20,983 bases of DNA from a virus. Positions 6,145-15,000 of this stretch are shown here, piece after piece (position 1 is the first letter of the stretch; every line of letters begins with the position of its first letter). The stretch is taken from positions 1 through 20,983 of the IMG/VR virus record IMGVR_UViG_3300023084_001235; one strand, written 5' to 3'. Made by a program: the position numbers and the translations under genes. The notes below the pieces were generated by a model. It had not been told where the DNA came from and made no database searches. It saw nothing but the letters and a program-made list of their open reading frames with translations.

Positions 6145-6810
6145 TTAAAGTGGGTTTGTAATAGTTCCTACATCAATATCAACGTCTGTAGGTGTAACAA
6201 CAGTGCCTAAATCAACATCTATTGTTGTACCTAAAAACTCAATAATACTTGACGCAGATTTTGTAATAGTACCAAAGTTGAATCCGTATACATCACGAAC
6301 ATCAACATCATATACTAAACTTTCAATATTTCTTACATTGAGAATTTTGTTGCCTTGACCATCTAATGTGCCTCCTAGTTGAGGTGTAGCATCACTGGAT
6401 AGTTCTGTAAGAGAATTAATTACAATACCATCAGGCCCTTGTGTAGCAGTGTTTACATTTGTACCGCCAGCAATAGTAAATGTATCACCTTCTGCAAGTG
6501 TAATATTTCCTGCATCTGTACTAACTACTAGTGCTTGTAGTCCTCCAACACTTGAAATAATAACACCATTTGCGTCAGATGTTACAGTAACATTTCCGCC
6601 AGCAACAATTTTCTTAAACTGTAAATCAAATCCGCTTTTTTGTGCAAAGACGCCTTCACCTACTGTACCTAGGTTAGATGCAGTAGTTTGCTCAGGATTA
6701 CGGTTATCTAGTTCTGTAAAGTTATTGTTAACCTTTACAAACGCTTCGCGTAGATCGTCACCTGTTCCGTCATTTGCTACGCCGCCGATGTTTACTAAAT
6801 TAATTGCCAT
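6145..6810 (-). CDS. Fibre-type virion protein with shared N-terminal docking module (221 aa)
   Basis: It opens with the shared module (INLVNIGG, then NDGTGDDLREAFVKVNNNF to residue 31, TEL), near identical in pattern to the starts of the 323- and 2526-aa proteins. Next come short beta-rich segments: VGEGVFAQKSGFDLQFKKI, a Gly/Val/Thr-rich stretch (GGNVTVTSD) and TPQLGGTLDGQGNKILNV, a motif typical of phage tail fibre stalks (LGG.LD..G..I). The last 60 residues are repetitive (GTITKSASSIIEFLGTTIDV, then VTPTDVDIDVGTITNPL), perhaps a beta-helical tip. No enzyme motif. The start is fixed by the module alignment, although the only ribosome-binding candidate (AGGA) is 11 nt away and a GATAAATA motif ends just 5 nt before the ATG. 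It lies between the protease and the He_PIG protein, supporting a fibre or adaptor role. Confidence 0.75.
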   Translation of the reverse strand: MAINLVNIGGVANDGTGDDLREAFVKVNNNFTELDNRNPEQTTASNLGTVGEGVFAQKSGFDLQFKKIVAGGNVTVTSDANGVIISSVGGLQALVVSTDAGNITLAEGDTFTIAGGTNVNTATQGPDGIVINSLTELSSDATPQLGGTLDGQGNKILNVRNIESLVYDVDVRDVYGFNFGTITKSASSIIEFLGTTIDVDLGTVVTPTDVDIDVGTITNPL

Positions 6811-6815
6811 ACTAA

Positions 6816-6823
6816 TATTTATC
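6816..6823 (-). promoter_or_regulatory. Late-promoter motif GATAAATA unusually close to the start codon
   Basis: Minus-strand GATAAATA occupies 6823-6816, directly after the TAG stop of the protease gene, and only 5 nt separate it from the ATG at 6810. If used as a promoter, the transcript would begin at or next to the ATG and be leaderless. The motif overlaps an AGGA that could be a weak ribosome-binding site for messages read from upstream. The same ATAAATATTnGTATG layout occurs before the plus-strand gene at 19762. Confidence 0.5.
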
Positions 6824-9511
6824 CTATTCTGGTGGTTGCTTTCTTATTGAACGTTTTGGACGAGGATATAACGCTCCTACAGACGGTCTGCTTTGTCTTT
6901 TCTGTGGAGGATATAACGCACCGGTTAGTTGCCGTTCAAAATAATATCTAGCGTGTAGGTTTGGCGATCCTTGTAAGTCATCTGAGTCTGTTGGAATATC
7001 AGTAGCAGTAGCATCGTATAATTGACCTTCTACTGCCCAATTACTTTGTAGATACGCTTTTACATCTTCTTGTTTGAAGTGAGGATATGTCTCCATCAAA
7101 CAAGCAACTAGGCCAGCAACTTGAGGACTAGCCATTGATGTACCTGAAATTTTTCCAACCCTATAATTCGAATCTCTAGGATCTAAATAAGTTGTGGACG
7201 GAAATGAAGTATTCAAAGGACTCATAATATAATGTCCAGGTGCGTATATGTCAACACCAGGACCGCAGTCGCTAAAATAAACTTTTCTATCTAAACCGTT
7301 TGTTAGTGCAGTATCAGTGGCTCCTACGCAAATATTAGGAAGATCATAATCACCATTTACAAGATCATCGTTTGCTGTGGGAGATGTACCTCGCATATAA
7401 TAATATGTATTACCATTCATTTCAAAAGTGTTATCCCAGTCAGGACCACCCGGAACATCGTGTTTCCAACTACCATTACCTGCGGCTCCTATTGTAATAA
7501 CTCCAGCATCAATTGCATCTTCAATGTCTGCATCAAGTGCCGCAACTCTTAAAGGAATTCTCGCTCCACTTATAAAACCCCAACCATTAAGTTGTGCTGT
7601 TGTAAAAGTTCCTGTAGAACTCTTAGCATTATTTGATTCAATAATTAAATCTATTTGTGTTGGGGTTGCTTCGTAAAATTTATATTCATATTTAATTGTA
7701 GGCGAACCTAGCACACCACCAGTATATGTAGTATGCCCTTCATAAATAACACTAAAGATTCTACTACCTACACTGCCACTTGCTCCGTAATAAATCCTTT
7801 GGGCACTTCTGTCTCCACCTGCAACCATAATCTTTGGAAGGGCTGGAGTATTTTCATCAATGCCCGAATATTGGTTAGAACCAGCACCAAATGTTAGGTA
7901 ACTGTTAGTACCTAGATAAACTGTGTTATAACTTTGGCTTAGGTAAGTCATGTTAAATGGTAAACTAATTTGCCAGTAACCGTCGTCATTATTTCCTGAT
8001 GTCGGAGTAACACTAGCAGTCATAGTAGCAGTGCTTGAAATAGTTTGTGTACCTAAAGATGTAATAGATGCCGCTGGATTCGCCGCTTGATAGTTTACAA
8101 TAGTACAATTTATTTCAGTTGAAGTTGTAGGACTAGATGCTTCTGTTACTGTACTTTCGTAGGTGATACTATATTGTTCGTTATTAGGCAAGTTAATGTT
8201 ACCACTGATCAAATCAACTTCAGCAAGACCACCTTCGATTGATGTGTCACTGTTACTGTTAGTATGAATAATATTAGATCCTGAGTCTTGAATAGTTACA
8301 GTTAGGTCTACACTTGAAATACCTGTTAAACCTTGGGTAGCAACATTGTGTTTGTAGGTAATTGTAGTTGGTCCTTGAATTAGAGCAGTATAACTAGCAT
8401 TAGGAACAGTACTTGTAACTAAACTAATTTGTCCACCAATCCTTGTCCAACCAGTTGGTGTGCTATTAAAGTCACCATTGATTGCACCTTCGCTACCACT
8501 TGTAGTAATACGTTGTCCAAGTCCGTTATCTGGATCTGCTGTAAATGTTGCTAGTGATGCCGTAGAACTATAAACTCCGTTAGCACCTTCATAAACAATA
8601 CTACCGCTTGGAACAAATCTAGTTCCTCTATATGTAACAGCATCAATTGAACTAAAACTCCATTCCTGAGGGAAAATACTCATACCCCAACTACTATTAA
8701 CTACTGTAGGATTTTTAATTCCAGTTGCTGGATTAACACTTTTGTTTTCATGAAATGCTCGAATGTAGTCATACACGTAAGGAAAGTTGTTGTTGCCAAC
8801 AGCGCCTGCATAGTAGTATAGGTTATACAAGTTTGCGTTTCTTGCCCAACCGTGTCTGTTACCGCCTGCTGTACCCATAACGTGATTAGCATGATAACTT
8901 CCAGGATTACTATATGAGTATGTTCCTGCACTTCCGCCTGTTACTGTTGGATTATGCTGATACCAGTTATATTGTACAATTCTTGATGCGGAGCCGTCAT
9001 CTGTGTCTTGTCCTGAAAGTTGAGTATACTCTGGATGACCAGTGTTTAATCCATCTCCGTCACAAATAACTAGATCAACATTCCTACCTGTAGCATTAAA
9101 TTCAATTGTTGTGTTTACTGATGTAAATGAACTACCCCAATTAGTTCTATTTTCACCATCAAGAAGTCGTAATAGACCCCAATTTAAATCTGTATTAGTT
9201 GTTCCAGAATCACGATCAAAATTACCTGTTTGTGAAACAGAAAATTCATCAACCTTAATGCCACTATCTTTAGGGTTAAGTTCAACTGCTTTTACACGAG
9301 GATCATTTCTTACTAGTTCTGCTTCTGCACCGCTTAACCAATATTCTGTTGTACGTGAATTAGGACGTTGATTGTTTGGAACTATTGCTCTATCGGGAAT
9401 ATAAAGAGAACCGCCCTCGGTCTGCATATCGTCATAAAAATCATTTAGATCGTCTTTGCTTTTTAGTGTAACCATGTACACTTGTTTTAAGACTTTCTTA
9501 GCCAAAGACAT
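6824..9511 (-). CDS. Subtilisin-like serine protease (S8) with large insertion, in the virion fibre block
   Basis: An 895-aa subtilase with all catalytic elements. Residues 12-80 resemble an I9 propeptide (VYMVTLKSKDDLNDF ... ELVRNDPRVKAVELNP). The Asp motif is VDLVICDGDGLNTGHPEY (145-162; catalytic Asp 151 or 153), the His motif HANHVMGTAGG (His207), substrate strand VNSSWG (271-276), oxyanion-hole Asn in GAAGNG (Asn679) and Ser motif GTSMASP (Ser792). His and Asn lie about 470 residues apart versus 91 in subtilisin, because about 375 residues (roughly 280-655) of Ser/Thr/Gly-rich beta domains are inserted before the DIEDAIDAGVITI helix. The C-terminus has two GALYPxxKR repeats. No signal peptide is seen. 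The ribosome-binding site GGAGG lies in the end of the 522-aa gene. Likely a virion enzyme for fibre maturation or host-surface cleavage; target unknown. Confidence 0.9.
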   Translation of the reverse strand: MSLAKKVLKQVYMVTLKSKDDLNDFYDDMQTEGGSLYIPDRAIVPNNQRPNSRTTEYWLSGAEAELVRNDPRVKAVELNPKDSGIKVDEFSVSQTGNFDRDSGTTNTDLNWGLLRLLDGENRTNWGSSFTSVNTTIEFNATGRNVDLVICDGDGLNTGHPEYTQLSGQDTDDGSASRIVQYNWYQHNPTVTGGSAGTYSYSNPGSYHANHVMGTAGGNRHGWARNANLYNLYYYAGAVGNNNFPYVYDYIRAFHENKSVNPATGIKNPTVVNSSWGMSIFPQEWSFSSIDAVTYRGTRFVPSGSIVYEGANGVYSSTASLATFTADPDNGLGQRITTSGSEGAINGDFNSTPTGWTRIGGQISLVTSTVPNASYTALIQGPTTITYKHNVATQGLTGISSVDLTVTIQDSGSNIIHTNSNSDTSIEGGLAEVDLISGNINLPNNEQYSITYESTVTEASSPTTSTEINCTIVNYQAANPAASITSLGTQTISSTATMTASVTPTSGNNDDGYWQISLPFNMTYLSQSYNTVYLGTNSYLTFGAGSNQYSGIDENTPALPKIMVAGGDRSAQRIYYGASGSVGSRIFSVIYEGHTTYTGGVLGSPTIKYEYKFYEATPTQIDLIIESNNAKSSTGTFTTAQLNGWGFISGARIPLRVAALDADIEDAIDAGVITIGAAGNGSWKHDVPGGPDWDNTFEMNGNTYYYMRGTSPTANDDLVNGDYDLPNICVGATDTALTNGLDRKVYFSDCGPGVDIYAPGHYIMSPLNTSFPSTTYLDPRDSNYRVGKISGTSMASPQVAGLVACLMETYPHFKQEDVKAYLQSNWAVEGQLYDATATDIPTDSDDLQGSPNLHARYYFERQLTGALYPPQKRQSRPSVGALYPRPKRSIRKQPPE
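6851..6922 (-). repeat. Two tandem GALYPxxKR repeats at the protease C-terminus
   Basis: Residues 864-872 (GALYPPQKR; 6922-6896) and 879-887 (GALYPRPKR; 6877-6851) repeat with a 15-residue (45-nt) period. The tail is basic and proline-rich, unlike the acidic-to-neutral catalytic domain, so it may be a sorting, docking or cleavage signal. The copies also resemble each other at DNA level (both contain GGATATAACGC on the plus strand). Confidence 0.7.
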
Positions 9512-9514
9512 ATG

Positions 9515-11083
9515 TTAAGCCTCCAGTTTGAGTATCGTCAATGTTGTAGTAATTGCTGAAGTAGATCCGCTTTTGTTTTTTACTGCCGCATAAATTGCTG
9601 TGTCGTTTGCACTGTTCCAACCCATTACCATTGGACCAAAAGGAATTGTAAGACTGGTAGGTGATGTTAGAACTTCAGCAACTACGCCTGCATCTGGATC
9701 AGGATCTACACCTTCTGCTCTACTAGCATCTGCTGTTCTTGCCGCTGAACTAATATATAATCTTACCCAAGCCGGAGCAGATGTTTGTATTTGCATTAGT
9801 CCGTATGCTTTATATCCTGTAAATGTAACGTTCTCTGAAACATTGTTTGCAATACTATTTGTTACTGTTGCCGAAGTACTTCTTGAATCAAGTCCTACTG
9901 CTTGTCCGCCTACAGCATTATCAACATATGCTTTAACTGCTGATTCTGTAGGTACTGCTGTATTACTATCACCTGCTAGTGTGCCATCAGCACTAAATTC
10001 ATTAATAGTAACTCCGGCACTAAATCCAATTGATCCTGCGTTAGCAATTGAAGTACCACTTAATGTTGATGTAAAACTAAATCCGCCTGCGCCGTCTGTT
10101 TTTAAAATTTGATTAGCAGTTCCATCTACAATGTTTAAATCTGTAAGAACTGATGGTGAGTCAGTAATGCCGTAACCTGCAAGTGTAGTTGGTTTATTAG
10201 TAACATCATCAAAGTCTGGAGCATTAGTAACATTAACCCAACTTAATCCGTCCCAAGATAAAATTTCATTACCTTGCAAGTTTGTAATACTAGTGTCATC
10301 TAAATCACTAACTGTGTAAACAGGCTTGTTAGTAATGTTGTTCCAGTCTAGGAAGTATGTGCTATCAAAGCCGTCAAGTGTGTCAGCATTAAGACCGCCG
10401 CCACCTGATGTAATATCATCTGCTGGTACCCACTTGTTGTTTAACCACTTAAGAACTTGTCCGTTTGTAGGCGGAGTTGTTGAAGTGTCAACATCAAGTA
10501 AGTCGTTAATATCGTTTGGAATAATTGGCTTGTTACTTAAATCGTTGTAACTGCCTGATGTTGCGACAGTTGCTAGTGTAGGTTTGCCAGTAATTTCTGA
10601 ATATGCTATTGATGTATTAACAAACTCAGTACCGTTGTATTTTAAAATTTGATTTGTTGTAGGAGCAGTTAAAGTAACATCTGTTAGACCAGCAAGTGTA
10701 GTAGAACCGCCGCCAGATCCAGATCCAATACCTGTTGCTTCAATAGTAATAGTATTAGCAGTGTCGTTATAAGTTAAATTAATGCCAAGGCCTGCAACTA
10801 GTAAATTTGATACACGATCATCAACACGCTCGTCTGTAAAATATTTTTTAGTACCTTCAACAATATCATCTGTATCCGATGGAATAGTTGGCTTACCAGT
10901 TAAGTCAGCATATGCACCACTAAATGGATTATATGGAACTCCGGCAATCGTTAAACTTGTTGCGGCAATATTGCCAGCACCAACAATACCCGACCCTGTT
11001 AAATTAAGGTTATCACCGATGGGTAATTCTTTTAACTTATTACCGTCATCTACGTCTACAATTAGTGGTATTCTATCTGCCAT
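9515..11083 (-). CDS. Tail-fibre-type protein with repeated L(T/S)xKPT segments (522 aa)
   Basis: A fibre-stalk type sequence built of short repeats: YADLTGKPTIPSD, YSEITGKPTLAT, YNDLSNKPIIPND, WNNITNKPVYTVSD and FDDVTNKPTTLAGYGITD, spaced along residues 60-310. This (D/E)(L/I/V)(T/S).KPT pattern is common in phage tail fibres. Interspersed are GTKKYFTDERVDDRV, a fibre motif, and (L/V)TLTAPTTNQILKYNGTEF-type strands. Near residues 350-400 is FSAGVTINEFSADG...PTESAVKAYVDN, a module also present in the giant protein (RGVVITEFSSDD...PTESAVRGYF). The C-terminal 120 residues form a beta domain (NVSENVTFTGYKAYGLMQI ... RLYISSAARTADASRAEG) that may be the receptor-binding or trimerising tip. Ribosome-binding site AGGA; late promoter 18 nt upstream. 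It lacks the N-terminal docking module of its neighbours, so it may attach through another fibre. Confidence 0.8.
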   Translation of the reverse strand: MADRIPLIVDVDDGNKLKELPIGDNLNLTGSGIVGAGNIAATSLTIAGVPYNPFSGAYADLTGKPTIPSDTDDIVEGTKKYFTDERVDDRVSNLLVAGLGINLTYNDTANTITIEATGIGSGSGGGSTTLAGLTDVTLTAPTTNQILKYNGTEFVNTSIAYSEITGKPTLATVATSGSYNDLSNKPIIPNDINDLLDVDTSTTPPTNGQVLKWLNNKWVPADDITSGGGGLNADTLDGFDSTYFLDWNNITNKPVYTVSDLDDTSITNLQGNEILSWDGLSWVNVTNAPDFDDVTNKPTTLAGYGITDSPSVLTDLNIVDGTANQILKTDGAGGFSFTSTLSGTSIANAGSIGFSAGVTINEFSADGTLAGDSNTAVPTESAVKAYVDNAVGGQAVGLDSRSTSATVTNSIANNVSENVTFTGYKAYGLMQIQTSAPAWVRLYISSAARTADASRAEGVDPDPDAGVVAEVLTSPTSLTIPFGPMVMGWNSANDTAIYAAVKNKSGSTSAITTTLTILKLEA

Positions 11084-11101
11084 TTTGTTTTCCTATAATC
11101 A

Positions 11102-11109
11102 TATTTATT
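11102..11109 (-). promoter_or_regulatory. T4-type late promoter motif AATAAATA
   Basis: Minus-strand AATAAATATG lies immediately after the TAA stop (11110-11112) of the 323-aa gene and 18 nt before the ATG at 11083, with AGGA between. It fits NATAAATA with A in the first position. Confidence 0.6.
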
Positions 11110-12081
11110 TTATACTGCATCTGCAATTAATCTCCAACTACCATTTAAATAAACCACCATGGATTGAACACCAATTCCATACGGATCCCAACTACTGCCG
11201 TCTGCTATCGCTACCATGCCATCTGCTGGTGAAGTTGGAGCCGACGTTAACACTGGTAATTTAATTACACCGTTTAAAAATTCTGTTCCATAATTTTGTG
11301 TTTGAATACGTGGAGATGAGTTAGTATGTCTAATATCAGTACCGGTAATAGCATCAATTCTAAAAGCGTTTTCACTTGACCACTGACTTTGCTTAATGTT
11401 AATATCAAAAGCACCATAAGTTAGAATTTCAAAGTCATTACTGCCAGCGGCATTTATACCATTATCAATTTTGTTTATGTCTAATGCATAATAACCACTA
11501 ACTGAACTTTGTGTTAGTGTTAAGTAATCTGTTCCTGCTACTGCCGCTGAAATGTTTCCAGCACCGTCGGCTTTTACAATACCTGTAATTGCACCTACAA
11601 CTGGATCTGTTTCTGTGTAACTTACTAAGTAGTCTGTTCCTGCAACCGCTTGTGAAATATTACCAGCACCGTCTGCTTTTACTAATCCGTTAATAGCACC
11701 TACAACTGGATCTGTTTCTGGAGCAAGGTTTGTTAGTGCTGATCCATCTATTGCAGGTAAAGCGCCTGTAAGTGCAGTTGCATTAATTGTGCCTGCCGGA
11801 CCGTCGATTAATACAGTTGAATCATCTGCGGCAATAGTACCTTTTAAATCACCAACAAACTTTCCGTAGAATGTTCCAGTTGCTGAATCGTATGCTTTAG
11901 AACTGTCGCCACCAAACAAGTCCCCTTGAACATCTTGGGTAATAACGATCTGATTTTCTATTACAGCAACTTTACCATATAGTTCGGTAAAGTTATCATT
12001 TACTTTAGTAAACGCTGTGCGGATCGGATCACCATCACCTTTGTTAGCACTTGATCCTACATTAATAACTCTTTGTGCCAT
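11110..12081 (-). CDS. Tail-fibre-type protein with docking module and 35-residue tandem repeat (323 aa)
   Basis: Residues 1-35 are the shared docking module (RVINVGSSANKGDGDPIRTA, then FTKVNDNFTELY). A beta region follows with DLFGGDSSKAYDSATGTFYG and DSTVLIDGPAGTI, then two copies of a 35-residue repeat starting ETDPVVGAI and containing VKADGAGNIS and AVAGTDYL. The C-terminal third ends in LPVLTSAPTSPADGMVAIAD, then GSSWDPYGIG and VVYLNGSWRLIAD, a capping domain often seen at the tips of marine phage fibres (small sandwich with a W.P.G..Q..V.YLNG.W pattern). No enzymatic motif. The stop of this gene follows its neighbour's pattern: the start overlaps the giant gene's stop by one base (TAATG), so production is probably coupled to the giant protein. 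Role inferred: a short fibre or fibre tip. Confidence 0.8.
   Translation of the reverse strand: MAQRVINVGSSANKGDGDPIRTAFTKVNDNFTELYGKVAVIENQIVITQDVQGDLFGGDSSKAYDSATGTFYGKFVGDLKGTIAADDSTVLIDGPAGTINATALTGALPAIDGSALTNLAPETDPVVGAINGLVKADGAGNISQAVAGTDYLVSYTETDPVVGAITGIVKADGAGNISAAVAGTDYLTLTQSSVSGYYALDINKIDNGINAAGSNDFEILTYGAFDINIKQSQWSSENAFRIDAITGTDIRHTNSSPRIQTQNYGTEFLNGVIKLPVLTSAPTSPADGMVAIADGSSWDPYGIGVQSMVVYLNGSWRLIADAV
11509..11718 (-). repeat. Two 105-nt tandem coding repeats in the 323-aa fibre gene
   Basis: Copies at 11718-11614 and 11613-11509 each encode 35 residues starting ETDPVVGAI; they differ at only a handful of residues near the end. The conserved frame and exact 105-nt period point to recent duplication and make the copy number likely to vary between relatives. 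Confidence 0.85.
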
Positions 12082-15000
12082 TATACTCTCCCTACTACTG
12101 CTTCAACTGTTCCGCGTCCAGGGTCGTCTTTGGCTTGTAGTGCTTTACCAATTACAGTTCCTACTTTAGGATCCGAACTTGCTACTGCATAACCTGCTAT
12201 ACTTGCTGTTACAAGCATATCGCCTTTGCGTACTACACCAACTACGTTTACAGGAACTCTACCCTGTAATGCAATCGCTGTAACATGATCGCCTTCTGCA
12301 CCTGCGTTCATTAAGTAACCTGGTTTCTCTGAAACAACACCTGCTACTCTTGTATCGCCTTTAAGTGTAGTAGTTGTAATTTCTTGTTCACCACCGAATA
12401 TTAATACACTTCCAACTTCGTATTCTGCATCAGCCAAATAGTTCTCAGCCAAGTCAGCGTACAATGCTGTGTTTGCTTGAGCACTTGTTGTAATTGCCCA
12501 AACTTCATTAAATTTCTTAGTAGCACTACCAATGTTGTAAATGTCTGTTGTACCTGGAAGTATAGCACCGTTTGTAATTACAAGCGTTTGATCACCTGCT
12601 GTCATAAAGCCAATTTGGTCAGCATTTGAAAAACCTGTGCCTGCGCCAATTGCAATACCAGTTGAGTTGTTGTCTGCTTCGTTTGGTGCTTCAATAAAGT
12701 GTGAATACATCCAATCAGCGGCAACATAGGCTTCTCCAGCATATGTACTATTAGCCTGTGTATTACTTTCTGTAGGTCTAGCATTGCCAACATTCAAGTT
12801 ACCTATCATGTTGTTGTTAGTAGTACCAGTACCAGTAGTTTGTGATGTTAAGAAGTTAGTGCTTCCTGGATTTGTAAATGTTACTGTTGTACCTGATGTG
12901 TCAATAGTTTTATTACTATCTACAAACAATGCTTGTACGTTAATAGCACCATTGGCATCTGTTTTAACAATAGCATCTGGAAAACCTGTTGTAGTAAATG
13001 TACCACCCGAGTTAACAATAGTTGAGAACGGAATAGCACTTACATCGCCGTCAGCACTGTCACCACTTGCTCTACCAATTACAGTTTCATCTGGAATGTT
13101 AGCAAGTTTAGTGATTGGTAACTGTCCTTCGTCAATGCTAATAAAGCCGTTGTTGCTACTAAACACAACACTGTCAAATACAGCAAGACCTAAATTTGCT
13201 TGTGTTACACCAACTGCTGTTGAACGTGTAGTTGCCGACTGCATATTCAACTTGCTTTGTGCAATTTGTGCCGCGGCATTTACATCTGCGTTTACAATAC
13301 TACCGTCTGCAATTCCTGTTGCAACAGTTTTATCAACAGCATTATAAGTAAACTCAAAATATCCTGTTGGTGTAGCAGTATCCCATTCTGTGCCAGTCCA
13401 TACAATAATGTCGTTTGCATTTCTGCCACCATTGGCACCAGTACCATACATTAGTGAGTTACCAAATGGAGTTCTACCATCTACATAACGTTTGTTTGTA
13501 GCATCAAACTCTGCACCTGGATCACCTAGTGATGTAATTTGGTTAGTTGCCATGTTCAAGTTATCAGTCATTGATGTTGAACCGTCTCTAGCAATAAAGC
13601 CTGGACCGATTGGATTATCAACTAACTGTGAAGTTTCATCAATGTGGGTACGTCTATTAAAGTAACCTCGTACTGCTGATTCAGTCGGTGCTGAGTCAAC
13701 AGCATTATCTGTCATAGCATCATCACTTGAGAATTCAGTAATAACAACACCACGTTTGAAACCAATACCATCTAGGTTACTCAATGCAATTGAAGCCGCA
13801 AATGTAACTCGACCTGTACCTTGGTCAACTGTAAAGAATCTACCTACACGGAAGAAACCATCTTGGTCGGTTGATACGTAGAACACCCGCCCTTTATCAC
13901 GTTCTTGTACTTCGTGTGCTTGTACTGGCTCTTGTGGAGCACCATAAATTTTACCTGGATAGTTTGAACTATTGAAACCACCCGAACCAATATCATTAAA
14001 GTCATGTCCAGTTGCTCTACATACTGAAATATTAACAGTTAAGCCTGCATTCTCGCCTGAGTTCAAACCTGCTCTTATGTTAATAGCGTTTGTAGCATTT
14101 TGCATTGTGGATTGAATACCACTTGCAACAACAGCATCACCTAGTGCCGCATCGTTAATGCTATTGACATCTTCAATGTTAATAATACCGAAACCTGATT
14201 TTTGTGAGTAACTTAAAATTCTATGTACTTTGCCTTCCCAAGCAAAAATCATATCTCCATTGTTTAGTCGATTAATTTCTGTTTGTTCTGAAAGAGACTC
14301 AATAGCAATATTAACGTCACCAGCAGTAGCACCTTGTGTAGTACCTGTTCCTGCATAAGTTGTACCTGCAACATTGGCTTGGTCAATAACCATTCTAACA
14401 TAATCATAGTTAGAATCAAATGTAATTAAACTTTGTGAACTAGGAGTTGGTAATGCATCACCAACAGCGTTTGCACTACCAAATGCGATTGTTCTATATG
14501 TGTAATCATCTTGTTCGTCAAACACAATAGCAGTTGAAGGCCTAATAACAGCAGTTTGTTTTAGATCACTAAAGATAAAGTTTTGTAATGATCTAATTTG
14601 TACCTTTTGATTATTAGAAAGTGCCGCAGTTAACCCGTCATTACCTGTAATGTTTAATTTAAATATTTCTCCATCACGTGAAGCACCTACTACATCTGCC
14701 GCATCGGTTCTTTGAATACTTGCTACTTCATAACGAACAAGACCTGTTGTACCGCCGTGATCAACTTCTAGTTCTGAAATGTTAGTAGGAATAAAATCTA
14801 AATCATAAACGTAAACAGTATTCTTACCTTCTTCGTTTAGGTATAAAACTCCGTCATCGTAAACACGAGCAACCTGCACCATTGGTTGGAATAATGTAAT
14901 CTGATCAATAACTTCGTTTGGATCCGATCCTGCCGCAACCAAACCATAGTTACCATTTGAGTTAGAACCGTTTAGTGATCTAATCTGCGAACCATTGTTT

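Noticed and set aside
7741-7748. CATAAATA on the plus strand
   Set aside because: Antisense inside the protease gene with no gene downstream; shows that the 8-mer alone is not enough to call a promoter.
9600-10112. Long plus-strand open frame (170 codons) opposite the 522-aa fibre gene
   Set aside because: It mirrors a gene with strong fibre repeats, has no ribosome-binding site or recognisable motif, and its composition is that of an antisense shadow. The same applies to other plus-strand frames opposite the fibre genes and at 1261-1731.
11110-12081. Diversity-generating-type variable region in the fibre tip
   Set aside because: No reverse transcriptase or template repeat is in the window; the repeated DNA is a simple 105-nt tandem duplication.
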